Assembly: GCF_011090185.1 (NCBI RefSeq)
Contig: NZ_JAAFGS010000003.1
Location: forward strand, 434,001 to 498,000
DNA from: Saccharibacillus alkalitolerans
Lineage (GTDB): Bacteria > Bacillota > Bacilli > Paenibacillales > Paenibacillaceae
Direction of reading: 5' to 3'
Length of the DNA: 64,000 nucleotides
Made by a program: the position numbers and the translations under genes. This document shows positions 8,375 through 17,201 of this stretch, one piece after another. The notes under the pieces are model-generated. The model did no database searches and was not told where the DNA came from. It was given only the letters and a program-made list of their open reading frames with translations. Position 1 is the stretch's first letter; the number at the start of each line of letters is the position of its first letter.

Positions 8375-9907
8375 TCACCTATCGGCCAAAGACTGCTCCA
8401 ACGCCTGGCGGACGGCTTCGACCTCGCGCAAAGCGCTCTCTGTCAACCCGTAGGTGAAACGGCCGCCCTCTTCGGAATTCCGCGCCGAACCCGACACTTC
8501 GCGGAATTCCTCGTCGGCGGCCATCATCTGTCCCGCCGCCCCGCGAATACGGGTCTCCGCTTCTTCCATGCCTCCGGCCGCTTCCAGGCTGAGCACGTTC
8601 ATGCGTTCCAGCAGGCTGCCGATTTCGTCGGAAAGCTGACGGGTCGACTCGGCCAGCGCCCGGACTTCGCCGGCTACGACCGCGAACCCTTTCCCCGCTT
8701 CGCCCGCGCGCGCCGCCTCGATCGAAGCGTTCAGCGCAAGCAGCGAACTGGTTCCGGCGATTCCCCGGATCGAACCGGTCGCCTGCGCGATCTCCTTGGC
8801 GCAGGCCAGCATGTCGCCGATCGACCCTCGCTGCCTTGCAATGGCCTCCGACGCCTCCGAGAAGGCGCGGCCCGCGTCGCCGAGAGCATGCCGCCCCTCC
8901 TCGGTCCGCCGGCTCATCCGTTCCGCTTCCTTAACGACGCTTCCCGCCGCGCCGTGGATTTCTGACAGCGAACCGGCTACCTGACCCAGCATTTGCCGGC
9001 TTCCGGCAATCTGGTTCTGGCGTTCCAGCGCCGAGCGGCCCTGCAGATCCCGAGACAGACGGATCATGTCCCGCACGGTCAGAACGCCCTCGTATACGCC
9101 GTCCTGCGTCAAAATCACGCAGTCGGCAAACGATTCGTCACCCCGCGTCAGGGCGATGTCGATCAGCTCGCTCGGGCAGGTATCGACTTCCGCCGTCAGC
9201 GGCGGCATTCCGGCCGCTTCGGCAACCGGTCGGTCGTAAAACAGCTCCGGCGCGAATCGGCCGGTCAGCTTACGGTAGAACGCGTCGCGCATGAGCAGCA
9301 GCATCGGCCGCCCGTCCGGCGAACAGACCGCGATGCACGGTGCGTTTTCTTCCCGTTTGAATACTTGAAGCGCTTCGAAGCAGGTCAGTTCCGGACCGAT
9401 CGTCGGCGCCTGCCGCGCGTAATCCGACAATACGGGACGGACAATTTCGCTCTCCGCCAAGTCGAACGCTCCGACGCCCGCTTCCAAGCGAATCTCGGCC
9501 TCGAGAGCGGCAGTCGCTTCCGATTCCGACACTTTCGCCGCGGCGCCCTCCGGCGCCCCGTAAGCGCCTGAATCCCGCCCGCTGCTCCGCTTGGCCTCCC
9601 GCTCCCGCGAACGCCGCGCGAACAGCTCCGACAATCGGGCCGAAGCCGCCGCCGCTTCGTTCGGGTACTCCTCAGCCTCTCCTTTTTGCCGCGACGATTC
9701 ACGCCCTTCTCCGATTTCGCCCGCTTCCGCCGGCAGTTTTCCCCACCCCGCCGGGCCGTCCGTCTCCGAAGCCGCCCTTTCTTGAAGTTCAAAACCGCGG
9801 TCCGACGCCCCTGTCGATCCCGCGGTCTCTTCCTCTCCCGTCACTTCTTTTTCCAATTCCGGCTTTAGTCCCATTTCTTCTCTTTCGATCGTTCCCGCTC
9901 CAGGCAT
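8375..9907 (-). CDS. Soluble methyl-accepting chemotaxis-like protein with CBS-like sensor domain
   Basis: The 510-residue protein has no membrane segment. Residues 1 to about 160 are charged and low in complexity (many Glu, Ala, Ser and Arg). Residues about 170-290 look like a CBS pair ([13 protein letters not shown], then [16 protein letters not shown], then [20 protein letters not shown]). From about 300 to 500 it is a coiled MCP signalling domain with the conserved hairpin tip [20 protein letters not shown]. It should therefore signal to CheA/CheW or act as a cytosolic sensor. The start at 9907 has GGGAGAG upstream; a Met 11 codons later is possible. It lies between phoP and pstB, but its ligand is unknown. 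Confidence 0.8.
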   Translation of the reverse strand: MPGAGTIEREEMGLKPELEKEVTGEEETAGSTGASDRGFELQERAASETDGPAGWGKLPAEAGEIGEGRESSRQKGEAEEYPNEAAAASARLSELFARRSREREAKRSSGRDSGAYGAPEGAAAKVSESEATAALEAEIRLEAGVGAFDLAESEIVRPVLSDYARQAPTIGPELTCFEALQVFKREENAPCIAVCSPDGRPMLLLMRDAFYRKLTGRFAPELFYDRPVAEAAGMPPLTAEVDTCPSELIDIALTRGDESFADCVILTQDGVYEGVLTVRDMIRLSRDLQGRSALERQNQIAGSRQMLGQVAGSLSEIHGAAGSVVKEAERMSRRTEEGRHALGDAGRAFSEASEAIARQRGSIGDMLACAKEIAQATGSIRGIAGTSSLLALNASIEAARAGEAGKGFAVVAGEVRALAESTRQLSDEIGSLLERMNVLSLEAAGGMEEAETRIRGAAGQMMAADEEFREVSGSARNSEEGGRFTYGLTESALREVEAVRQALEQSLADR

Positions 9908-9997
9908 GAACGCTTCTCTCCCGTCGTTTTTTCTTCAATTATATGGGCGGCACGTTCGCTTGATGTCAACGTCCGGTTAATACCGGGTAAAAAGTCG

Positions 9998-10043
9998 CAA
10001 AAAAAGACTCCGGTCTTCCCTTCAAAGGGATGACCTGGAGTCT
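9998..10043 (-). terminator. Intrinsic terminator overlapping the phoP 3' end
   Basis: On the minus strand an AGACTCCAGGTC...GACCGGAGTCT stem is followed by seven T. The left arm lies inside the last codons of phoP. It separates phoP from the downstream chemotaxis-like gene. Confidence 0.8.
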
Positions 10044-10756
10044 GCCTTGGCTTGAGCCACGACCAATTTGTAACCGACGCCCCGAATCGAATCGATATGT
10101 ACCGATCCCGGATCGAGTTCCAACTTTTTCCGCAAAGAACTGACGTGCACGTCCACCGTCCGCTGTCCGCCGATGTAATCGAAGCCCCAGACGGCGTTCA
10201 TCAAGTCGTCCCGGGTCATGACTACGCCGGGCTTGCGCGCAAGGTACAGCAGCACTTCGAATTCTTTCGGTCTCAGGTTGATCGCCTGCTGGCCGAGCGT
10301 GACTTCATATTTATCCGGATAAATGGTCAGCGCGCCCAGACTGATTTTCGATTCGGACGTGGCCGGAACCGTATATTCCGATTCTTCGCCCGACGTGCGG
10401 CGAATGACCGCACCGACGCGCGCCAGCATTTCCGACACGCCGAACGGCTTCGTAATGTAATCGTCCGCTCCCAATTTCAGTCCGAGCACGATGTCTTCCT
10501 CCGCGTTTTTGGCGGTAAGGATCACGATCGGCGTCTTCACGCCGGAACCTCGCAATTTCTCGAGTATCTCGATTCCGCTCATGCCGGGCAGCATCAGGTC
10601 GAGCAGGATCAGATCGAATGCTTCCCTGCGCGCGCGTTCATAGCCGCCCGTTCCGTGTTCTTCGAGTACGACTTCGTAGCCGTCCTGGGACAGATTATAA
10701 GAAATCAACCGGGACAGCGTCGGCTCGTCTTCGATGACGAGCAGTTTCCTAGCCAT
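10022..10756 (-). CDS. phoP: Response regulator PhoP
   Basis: An OmpR-type regulator of 244 residues. The receiver domain shows the acidic pocket IEDE (9-11), phospho-acceptor Asp53 in LILLDLMLPG and the Lys of LTAKNAEED. The C-terminal winged helix includes LRPKEFEVLLYLARKPG and ends with the SLRKKLE...RGVGYKL segment. I chose the ATG at 10756 (MARKLLVIEDEP) because the domain starts there; the upstream in-frame extension is not conserved in the family. It is next to phoR and near pstB-phoU, and a two-repeat Pho box lies between phoR and phoP, which supports PhoP rather than another OmpR-type regulator and suggests autoregulation. Confidence 0.9.
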   Translation of the reverse strand: MARKLLVIEDEPTLSRLISYNLSQDGYEVVLEEHGTGGYERARREAFDLILLDLMLPGMSGIEILEKLRGSGVKTPIVILTAKNAEEDIVLGLKLGADDYITKPFGVSEMLARVGAVIRRTSGEESEYTVPATSESKISLGALTIYPDKYEVTLGQQAINLRPKEFEVLLYLARKPGVVMTRDDLMNAVWGFDYIGGQRTVDVHVSSLRKKLELDPGSVHIDSIRGVGYKLVVAQAKADSRSSL

Positions 10757-10899
10757 TGGCTCGATCCCCCATTTCGTTTGCCTGCGACATTTGCGCAAAG
10801 CGCAAGCCGTTCCGCCTTTGTCTGCTGCCGATTATCGGACGGAAAACGGCATGTTCGCGCACACGCCTTGTTTTGACCTTCATCAGCATATCACGGCAT

Positions 10900-10916
10900 T
10901 GTTAACTCTGTGTAAA
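10900..10916 (-). promoter_or_regulatory. Two-repeat Pho box before phoP
   Basis: On the minus strand TTTACA, five bases, then TTAACA: two perfect PhoP hexamers at 11-base spacing. The site lies just past the phoR stop and about 145 bases before the phoP start, so phoP likely has its own autoregulated promoter in the 163-base gap. Confidence 0.6.
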
Positions 10917-10919
10917 AAA

Positions 10920-12722
10920 TTACGGATTTTCCTGCAGTATGGGCAGTTCGACGATAAACGTGCTGCCGACGCCCAGCTCGCTTTCGACGGAAATCGTGCC
11001 GCGGTGGAGTTCCACCAGATGCTTGACGATCGAAAGGCCGAGGCCCGTCCCGCCCGAACTGCGCGAACGCGCCTTGTCGACGCGGTAAAACCGTTCGAAG
11101 ATCCGCGGCAGATCCTTCTTCGGAATGCCGATCCCGTTGTCCGACACGCTGAACCGGATCCGTTCGTCGTCATACCTTTCGTCCGTAAACTCCTCGGCCT
11201 TGATGACGATTCTTCCCCCGTCCGGCGTGTAGCTGACTCCGTTGCCGACCAAATTGAGAAAAATTTGCCGCAGCCGGTCTTCGTCCGCTTCGATAAACAG
11301 CTCTTCGGGGACGTTCAGGCGAATCTCGATCCGCTTCTGCTCCGCCGCCCCTTCCAGCACCCGGCTTACCGATTGGAACAGCGTCAGCACATGCACCGGC
11401 GCGTAATCGAGCTGAATCCGGCGCGACTCGATCTTCGACAAGTCGAGAATGTCTCCGATCAGCCGGTTAAGCCGATCCCCTTCGTCGTAAATGATTTTAA
11501 GGAACGACCGCGCCGTCTCTTCGTCCTTGACGCCGCCCGCCAGCAGCGTCTCCGCAAAGCCCTGTACGGCGGCGACCGGCGTCTTCAGCTCGTGCGAGAC
11601 ATTGGCCACGAATTCGCTGCGCATCCGTTCCAGGCGCCGAATGTCCGATACGTCCTGGAACAGGAAGAGCATCCCGTGGTACGACTCTTCGAGCACCGTC
11701 ATCGGAACGCCGTCAAGCGAGATCAGCCGCTCTTCGGGCACGAACAGCGTCAGTTCGTCGTGCATTCGGCATTTGCGCTGCAATCCTTCTTCGATAAATC
11801 GCGTAAGCTCGTAGAACCGCTTCAATTCCACATACCGGCGCCCTACGACCCGGTCGGCCCGGATGCCGAGCATCCGCTCCGCCTGCCGGTTGACCAGACC
11901 GATCTTCTCGTCCTGGTTGACCATCAGAATGCCGCCGGTCATATTGTCCAGCACGTTCTGCAGCAGGCTCTCGTTGTCCCGAATCGTATGCATCTGCGCC
12001 TGCAGGCTGTCGGCCATATTATCGATCGAGGCGCCGAGCTGGCCGATTTCGTCCTGGCGCATCGGACCGACCCTGGCATCGTAGTCGAGCTTCGAGATAC
12101 GGTTGGCGGTATCCATAATATGCTCGATCGGACGGGTCAATCCTCCGGCCAGACGGTAGCTGACCACGGCCGCGATCAGGAACAGAATCGCGAGTGCGCT
12201 GCCCATAATGATCCAGCCGCGCTGAAGCCCTTCCCCCACGATGTCCAGGCTCATCGACAGGCGCAGATAACCGTCGAACCCGCCGGAAGAGACGATCGGA
12301 GCGGCAACGTACAGCATATCGCGGCCGAGCGTATCGCTGTAGCGGACCGCATGGCCCGGGGTGCCGGAGACGGACGTGCGGATCTCTTCGCGGTTCAGAT
12401 GATTGTCCATCGAAGCCGTGTTGCCGAGGGAGTCGCCGATCACCCGGCCGTCGCGCGCCACGAACGTGACGCGCGAATCGGTGAGCGACCCGAGCCGCTT
12501 CGCTTCCTCTTCGAATACCGAAGGCAGCGCCTCGCCCGCGGCAGGAGCCGGAGGCAGCTCGAGCAGATCCTCCAGCAGATCGATCTCCCGGCCCATATAG
12601 TCTTCCAGGGAACTGATGTGGGAATCCCGGAACACTTTGGCCATGGTGAGACCGGCGGCCAGCACCGAAATGCCGACCAGCAGCAGCAAAATCAAAGTCA
12701 AGCGGGAACGAAAAGGTTTCAT
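10920..12722 (-). CDS. phoR: Sensor histidine kinase PhoR
   Basis: The 600-residue membrane kinase has a first membrane segment at about 10-28, an external loop to about 165, a second segment at about 170-190, then HAMP, a PAS domain (MTGGILMVNQDEKIGLVNRQ region), a HisKA dimerisation domain with the phospho-His near residue 377 (SHELKTPVAAVQG) and a HATPase domain (NLVGNGVSYTPDGG, DNGIGIPKKDLPRIFERF, GTGLGLSIVKHLV). This is the architecture and size of PhoR. Its ATG overlaps the stop of the upstream transporter gene (ATGA) with GAAGGAG in front. Unusually, it precedes phoP rather than following it. Confidence 0.9.
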   Translation of the reverse strand: MKPFRSRLTLILLLLVGISVLAAGLTMAKVFRDSHISSLEDYMGREIDLLEDLLELPPAPAAGEALPSVFEEEAKRLGSLTDSRVTFVARDGRVIGDSLGNTASMDNHLNREEIRTSVSGTPGHAVRYSDTLGRDMLYVAAPIVSSGGFDGYLRLSMSLDIVGEGLQRGWIIMGSALAILFLIAAVVSYRLAGGLTRPIEHIMDTANRISKLDYDARVGPMRQDEIGQLGASIDNMADSLQAQMHTIRDNESLLQNVLDNMTGGILMVNQDEKIGLVNRQAERMLGIRADRVVGRRYVELKRFYELTRFIEEGLQRKCRMHDELTLFVPEERLISLDGVPMTVLEESYHGMLFLFQDVSDIRRLERMRSEFVANVSHELKTPVAAVQGFAETLLAGGVKDEETARSFLKIIYDEGDRLNRLIGDILDLSKIESRRIQLDYAPVHVLTLFQSVSRVLEGAAEQKRIEIRLNVPEELFIEADEDRLRQIFLNLVGNGVSYTPDGGRIVIKAEEFTDERYDDERIRFSVSDNGIGIPKKDLPRIFERFYRVDKARSRSSGGTGLGLSIVKHLVELHRGTISVESELGVGSTFIVELPILQENP

Positions 12723-13693
12723 GGATGCAGGCTCTCCTTCAGCGGATACGGTTTAAACTTGCGTAAAACGAATTGATGCAGCGTCGCCAGCGGCTGCTGG
12801 ACCAAAATGGCGAGCACGACCGGCACGGCGGCCTGCGGCGAAAAGTAGCCCAGCGCCAGCACCAAGCCGAGCGAATTGTTGCGCATGCCCGCCGCGAACG
12901 AGACCGTCACCGACAGTTCGGGCGTCCGCTGCCTGAGCAGCAGAGGCGCGTAGTAGCCGAGCAGGTAGCCGAGAGCTACCAGAATCAGCACCGCCGGAAC
13001 GACCGAGGCCAGATCGCCGCGCAGCTCGTACGCATACGGCGCGATGCCCGCCGCGTTCAGCAGGATGACGAGCATGAAAAACAGTTTCGAGAGCGGCAGC
13101 AGCACCGGCGCCGCCTTCCGCTTGAACCGCCCTCCCGAGCGTTCGTAGATCACGACGCCCAGCGCGGTCGGCACGACGACCATCAGCAGCAGGTCCCGCA
13201 TCAGATGCAGCGTATCGAATGCCAGCTGCGCTCCGAAAAACAGCCGGATCAGGCCCGGAACGACGATCGGGCTCAGCGCAGAATCGAGCAGCACCATGGC
13301 CAGCCCGAGCGCAAGACTTCCCCCCGACAGTTCGATCCAGAGGACGGAAGAAACGCCGAGCGGAATCACCGTAAACAGAACCAGCCCCGCCGTATACGGA
13401 GAAGAGGCGCCGAACAGGGCGCTGCCGAGCCCGAACGCCGCCAGCGGCGCGACCAGATGGCTGAGCGCCAGCGTCAGCACGATCGGCATCGGCCGGGCAA
13501 AGACCTGTTTCAGATGCTCCCGCCCGCAGCCGACGCCCATCACGAAGGTAATATAGGCGAACAAATACGGAATGGCGGGAACAAGCGGAAGAAACGGCTC
13601 GGAAAAGATCAGGCCCAGCACGAGCATCAGCGGCGTGATCCAGAACATGCCCCGGTCTACCCAACCGCTGAACGCCAGGGCTTTTTCTTTCAT
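12719..13693 (-). CDS. Bile acid:sodium symporter (BASS/ACR3-like) family transporter
   Basis: The 324-residue protein is strongly hydrophobic with about nine to ten membrane segments. Family features include the segment VMGVGCGREHLKQVFARP after the second helix and the re-entrant-type AAGMRNNSLGLVLALGYF near residue 260. Members of this superfamily carry organic anions (YocS-like) or arsenite (ACR3); I cannot tell which from sequence, and no arsenic genes are nearby. The ATG at 13693 has AAAGGGCGG upstream. It overlaps phoR by four bases, so transporter and kinase are one transcription unit, which is odd for phoR. Confidence 0.8.
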   Translation of the reverse strand: MKEKALAFSGWVDRGMFWITPLMLVLGLIFSEPFLPLVPAIPYLFAYITFVMGVGCGREHLKQVFARPMPIVLTLALSHLVAPLAAFGLGSALFGASSPYTAGLVLFTVIPLGVSSVLWIELSGGSLALGLAMVLLDSALSPIVVPGLIRLFFGAQLAFDTLHLMRDLLLMVVVPTALGVVIYERSGGRFKRKAAPVLLPLSKLFFMLVILLNAAGIAPYAYELRGDLASVVPAVLILVALGYLLGYYAPLLLRQRTPELSVTVSFAAGMRNNSLGLVLALGYFSPQAAVPVVLAILVQQPLATLHQFVLRKFKPYPLKESLHP

Positions 13694-13731
13694 CGGCTGC
13701 CGCCCTTTCGCTTTCCTCCTGCATTTTTCAC

Positions 13732-13762
13732 TTGCGTCCCTTCCTTTCAATCCTGCTATAAT
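13732..13762 (+). promoter_or_regulatory. Extended -10 promoter for the HD nucleotidase gene
   Basis: TGC-TATAAT (perfect -10 at 13757-13762 with the TGn extension) and a weak TTGCGT -35 at 13732-13737 (19-base gap). It is in the 147-base divergent gap between the BASS transporter and the HD protein. Confidence 0.6.
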
Positions 13763-13840
13763 GGGTAGCGTGTCTTCTTATCTTACCACAAAGTCCGGCG
13801 GCCGAAAGTCGCGCCAGCCTCAAAAGAAAGGGTGCCTTCA

Positions 13841-14473
13841 TTGACCACTTATCCGTTTTCCGCCTATTTATACCGTCTTAAACATATCAAGCGCTGGAGC
13901 CTGATGCGCAGCACGATGACCGAAAACGTCGCCGAGCATTCGTATCACGTGGCCCTGCTCTCCCATCTGCTCTGCACGATCGGCAACGAGCTGCACGGCA
14001 AATCGCTGAACGCCGACCGTGCCGCCACGCTGGCGCTGTTCCACGATGCGCCGGAGGTGTTCACGGGCGACATCCCGACCCCGGTCAAGCACCATAACGA
14101 ATCGCTGCTCTCCAACTTCCGCCTGATCGAGCAGATGGGCGCGCAGCGTCTGACCGCCATGGCGCCCGAGCCGCTGCAGCCGGTATACGCTCCCCTGATC
14201 GGCACGACCGAGCCTAGCGAAGAAGACCGTCAGCTGCACGCCTACGTCAAAGCGGCCGACCGAATCGACGCCTATCTGAAATGCGCCTGGGAAGTGGCCG
14301 CGGGCAACCGGGAATTCGCCGTCGCCAAACAGCAGACCGAAGAGAAGCTTGCCGAGTCCGCCATGCCGGAAGTGGAATATTTCCTGAAGCACCTCGCCCC
14401 CGCTTTCGAAATGACGCTCGACGAACTGTCCGCGCAGGTCGGCGAGGAAACGACGCGTCCGGAAGTCCGCTGA
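13841..14473 (+). CDS. HD-domain 5'-deoxynucleotidase (YfbR-like)
   Basis: The protein of about 210 residues matches the YfbR/HDDC2 type of HD phosphohydrolase, which removes the phosphate from deoxynucleoside 5'-monophosphates. The metal-binding His and Asp residues are in AEHSYHVALLSH, ALFHDAPEVFTGDIPTPVK and the later KAADRIDAYLKCAWE. I place the start at the TTG at 13841, because AAGAAAGGG is eight bases before it; a GTG at 13832 is also in frame but touches the ribosome binding site. It is the first plus-strand gene of the window, divergent from the transporter and convergent with the dehydrogenases. Confidence 0.87.
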   Translation: MTTYPFSAYLYRLKHIKRWSLMRSTMTENVAEHSYHVALLSHLLCTIGNELHGKSLNADRAATLALFHDAPEVFTGDIPTPVKHHNESLLSNFRLIEQMGAQRLTAMAPEPLQPVYAPLIGTTEPSEEDRQLHAYVKAADRIDAYLKCAWEVAAGNREFAVAKQQTEEKLAESAMPEVEYFLKHLAPAFEMTLDELSAQVGEETTRPEVR

Positions 14474-14541
14474 GCCGCCGCCCCGGACGGAAAGCGCGAG
14501 CATGAGCGAAACCGCCGCCGTTTCTCGGGAAGCGCATAACG

Positions 14542-14590
14542 AAAAACCGTTCCGCTGCCGCGTCTCGCGCGATTTCGGAACGGTTTTTTT
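14542..14590. terminator. Bidirectional terminator
   Basis: AAAAACCGTTCCG...CGGAACGGTTTTTTT flanks a GC-rich loop, with A and T tracts on both sides. It can serve the HD gene (plus) and the first dehydrogenase gene (minus), which converge here. Confidence 0.85.
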
Positions 14591-14646
14591 CGTGGAATGC
14601 GGGCGTAAGAATCTGTTGAACGATGCCGATTCCGGCTTACCGCCGT

Positions 14647-15528
14647 TTATCCGTTGACGACTTCCCCGCCGTTCACGTGAAGAACTTGCCCGCTAACGTA
14701 AGAGGCATCAGGCGAAGCCAGATAGACATACGCAGGTCCCAGCTCGGAAGGCTGTCCCATACGGCCGAGCGGTTGGCTTTCGCCGAACGACTCGACTTTG
14801 TCTTCCGGGAACGTCGACGGAATGAGCGGTGTCCAGATCGGGCCCGGAGCCACTCCGTTGACCCGAATCTTTTTCTCGGCCAAGCTCATCGACAGCGAGC
14901 GCGTGAAGCTGACGATCGCGCCTTTGGTCGACGAATAGTCGAGCAGCTGCGGGCTTCCCCGGTATGCCGTGATCGACGTCGTATTGATGATCGAGGCCCC
15001 TTCTTTCAGATGCGGCAGCGCTGCTTTGGTGAGGAAGAACATTCCGAAAATGTTCGTGCGGAACGTGCGCTCCAGCTGCTCTGCCGTGATATCGGTGAGG
15101 GATTCCTTCGGATGCTGTTCGCCGGCATTGTTGACGACGATGTCGAGTTTGCCGAATTTATCGATGATTCGCTTGACCGATTCCTGTGCGAACGCTTCGT
15201 CTCCGACGTCTCCGACCAGCAGCAGGCACTGCTTGCCTTCGGCTTCCACGAGACGCTTTGTCTCCTCCGCGTCACCATGTTCGCTGAAGTAGATGATCGC
15301 CACGTCGGCGCCTTCTCTCGCATAATGCACAGCAACGGCGCGGCCGATACCGCTGTCGCCTCCCGTAATAACGGCGGTCATGCCTTCGAGCTTACCCGCG
15401 GCTTTATAAGTCGGAGAAATGTATTCCGGCTTTGGCGTCATGTCCGATTCCGAACCGTGACCCTCGAGCTGCTGGACAGGCGGGCTTTTCGGTTTCATTT
15501 CGTTGGCTTGCTGCTCGTTGGTTGGCAT
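14647..15528 (-). CDS. Short-chain dehydrogenase, general-stress type (YdaD/Gsp39-like), copy 1
   Basis: A 293-residue SDR of the 'complex N-terminus' group: a polar Pro/Gln-rich leader of about 45 residues precedes the Rossmann fold. Cofactor motif is TGGDSGIG, the structural NNAG is present, and the catalytic Ser, Tyr and Lys are in NTTSI and DYSSTKG. The group includes the B. subtilis general stress protein YdaD; the substrate is unknown. The ATG at 15528 follows GGGAG; the longer in-frame version has no support. Copy 2 lies directly upstream and is very similar, so this is a tandem duplication. A sigma-B-like promoter lies at 15585-15610. Confidence 0.88.
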   Translation of the reverse strand: MPTNEQQANEMKPKSPPVQQLEGHGSESDMTPKPEYISPTYKAAGKLEGMTAVITGGDSGIGRAVAVHYAREGADVAIIYFSEHGDAEETKRLVEAEGKQCLLLVGDVGDEAFAQESVKRIIDKFGKLDIVVNNAGEQHPKESLTDITAEQLERTFRTNIFGMFFLTKAALPHLKEGASIINTTSITAYRGSPQLLDYSSTKGAIVSFTRSLSMSLAEKKIRVNGVAPGPIWTPLIPSTFPEDKVESFGESQPLGRMGQPSELGPAYVYLASPDASYVSGQVLHVNGGEVVNG

Positions 15529-15584
15529 CTTTGAAAACTCCCTTCGTGGTGGTCTGCGGTTGTCTTGAAGCTTCCGCTCCTTAC

Positions 15585-15610
15585 TTACCACCGCCGGCGG
15601 AGCGCCAAAC
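15585..15610 (-). promoter_or_regulatory. Sigma-B-like promoter, dehydrogenase copy 1
   Basis: On the minus strand GTTTGG, 14 bases, TGGTAA. The B. subtilis sigma-B consensus is GTTTAA-N12-14-GGGTAT. The same hexamers with the same gap are found before copy 2 and a close version before dps. Confidence 0.5.
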
Positions 15611-15665
15611 ATGAAATCCCAAAAGAGTCATCATTCGCCAGCTTCTTTCCGGCTTCTCTCTATCT

Positions 15666-16544
15666 TCAGCCGCCGATCACTTCGCCTCCGTTGACGTGAA
15701 TGATCTGCCCGCTGACGTACGACGAATCTGCCGAAGCCAGATAGACGTAAGCCGGGCCCAGATCGGCCGGCTGGCCGACGCGGCCGAGCGGCTGGCTGCC
15801 TCCGAACGACTTTACGTCTTCCGCCGGATAGGTCGACGGAATGAGCGGCGTCCAGATCGGGCCCGGCGCCACTCCGTTGACCCGAATTTTTTTCTCTGCC
15901 AGGCTCATCGAGAGCGAACGCGTGAAGCTGACGATCGCGCCTTTGGTCGAGGAATAATCGAGCAGTTCCTTGTTCCCTCGATAAGCGTTTACGGAAGTCG
16001 TATTGATGACCGATGCTCCTTCCGCAAGATGCGGGAGCGCCGCTTTGGTCAGATAAAACATAGAAAAAATGTTTGTCCTGAACGTTCGCTCCAGCTGCTC
16101 CGCCGTGATGTCTTCGATCGACTGCTGCGGATGCTGCTCTGCGGCGTTATTCACGACAATATCGATCTTGCCGAACTTTTCCAGCGTGCGGCGGACCGAT
16201 TCCCGCGCGAACGCCTCGTCCCCGATGTCGCCGGACAGCAGCAGGCAGGCGCGTCCCTCCGCCTCCACCATCTTTTTCGTTTCCTCGGCGTCTTCGTGCC
16301 CTTTCAGGTAGACGATCGCCACGTCTGCGCCTTCCCTGGCATAATGGGCCGCGACGGAACGGCCGATGCCGCTGTCGCCTCCCGTAACGATAGCCGTCCT
16401 GCCGAGCAGCTTGCCGGCACCCTTGTACGTTTCTCGAATGACAACCGGCGCCGGCGTCATTTCCGATTCGCGGCCGTGCGAGTCCTGCTTCTGCTGCTGG
16501 GCCGGCGGAGTCTTCAGGTTTCCTGCGTTTTCGTTGGCGGACAT
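15666..16544 (-). CDS. Short-chain dehydrogenase, general-stress type, copy 2
   Basis: A 292-residue paralogue of the gene just downstream; long stretches are identical (for example the SSTKGAIVSFTRSLSMSLAE block). It has the same polar N-terminal leader, TGGDSGIG cofactor motif, NTTSV and DYSSTKG catalytic residues, and C-terminal VNGGE. In the cofactor-side NNAG motif this copy reads NNAA. The start ATG at 16544 follows GAAAGGAGC, and the longer in-frame start at 16628 is not needed. The two copies are separated by 137 bases and each keeps its own sigma-B-like promoter, which suggests duplication of promoter and gene together. Confidence 0.88.
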   Translation of the reverse strand: MSANENAGNLKTPPAQQQKQDSHGRESEMTPAPVVIRETYKGAGKLLGRTAIVTGGDSGIGRSVAAHYAREGADVAIVYLKGHEDAEETKKMVEAEGRACLLLSGDIGDEAFARESVRRTLEKFGKIDIVVNNAAEQHPQQSIEDITAEQLERTFRTNIFSMFYLTKAALPHLAEGASVINTTSVNAYRGNKELLDYSSTKGAIVSFTRSLSMSLAEKKIRVNGVAPGPIWTPLIPSTYPAEDVKSFGGSQPLGRVGQPADLGPAYVYLASADSSYVSGQIIHVNGGEVIGG

Positions 16545-16614
16545 GAAAACAGCTCCTTTCGCAAAGTAGGATCGGTAAATCGCGCGCGTTTCCGAAAAAC
16601 GGATACGCCCCTCA

Positions 16615-16640
16615 TTACCACTTCGCAAAAGGAGCCAAAC
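16615..16640 (-). promoter_or_regulatory. Sigma-B-like promoter, dehydrogenase copy 2
   Basis: On the minus strand GTTTGG, 14 bases, TGGTAA, the same hexamers and gap as for copy 1 although the spacer bases differ. That the hexamers are kept while the spacer changed supports function. Confidence 0.5.
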
Positions 16641-16655
16641 GCCAAAAGGCGCAAA

Positions 16656-17084
16656 TCAGGCAAACAAACGCTCGAATGTCATCACGAACAAAATGGCGAC
16701 GAACGAAACGCAGACCAAGGCGCTGAACACCCGCAGCTTTTTGAGCTCGCTGCCGACTTCCCGCCGTTCCCGGATTCCGTCAAGCGCGCGGCGCATAGGA
16801 CCGGCCATCATGCCGCCGAACGCTCCGATCAGCACGAACAGCACGAACGACAGCAGCATCCACAGCATCGAATAGTCTTCCTGCAGCAGCAGATAGACGC
16901 CGGTCAACAGCTGAATCACCAACCCGAGCTGGGCGTATGTATTCAGCGAACGCATCATCGACAAAACGCCGTTTTTGGCGTCCCCTTCGATCCGGTTCAG
17001 CTGCGCGACGACGAACGGGGCCAGCAGATAGAAGCCCATGGCGACCGAGCCCAGAATATGCAAAAACAACACAAACCGCTCCAT
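16656..17084 (-). CDS. Four-helix integral membrane protein (DUF2269-like)
   Basis: The 142-residue protein has four predicted membrane segments (about 4-28, 50-70, 74-96 and 118-138). The first helix carries His9 (FLHILGSVAMG), a pattern seen in DUF2269-type and CopD-like proteins where the His may bind haem or metal. No enzyme motif is visible. It starts at an ATG with AGGAGG nearby. It lies between mdh and the dehydrogenases on the same strand. Function unknown. Confidence 0.65.
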   Translation of the reverse strand: MERFVLFLHILGSVAMGFYLLAPFVVAQLNRIEGDAKNGVLSMMRSLNTYAQLGLVIQLLTGVYLLLQEDYSMLWMLLSFVLFVLIGAFGGMMAGPMRRALDGIRERREVGSELKKLRVFSALVCVSFVAILFVMTFERLFA

Positions 17085-17201
17085 ACTCTTCTTATTCCTC
17101 CTCGATTTTGGTGTTCGATCGGCCCGTCATACCGATAGTACACGGGCTCTCAGCGTCATTTTACCTTATCGAGGAGAGATTGTCAGCGGGCGGGCATCCG
17201 T

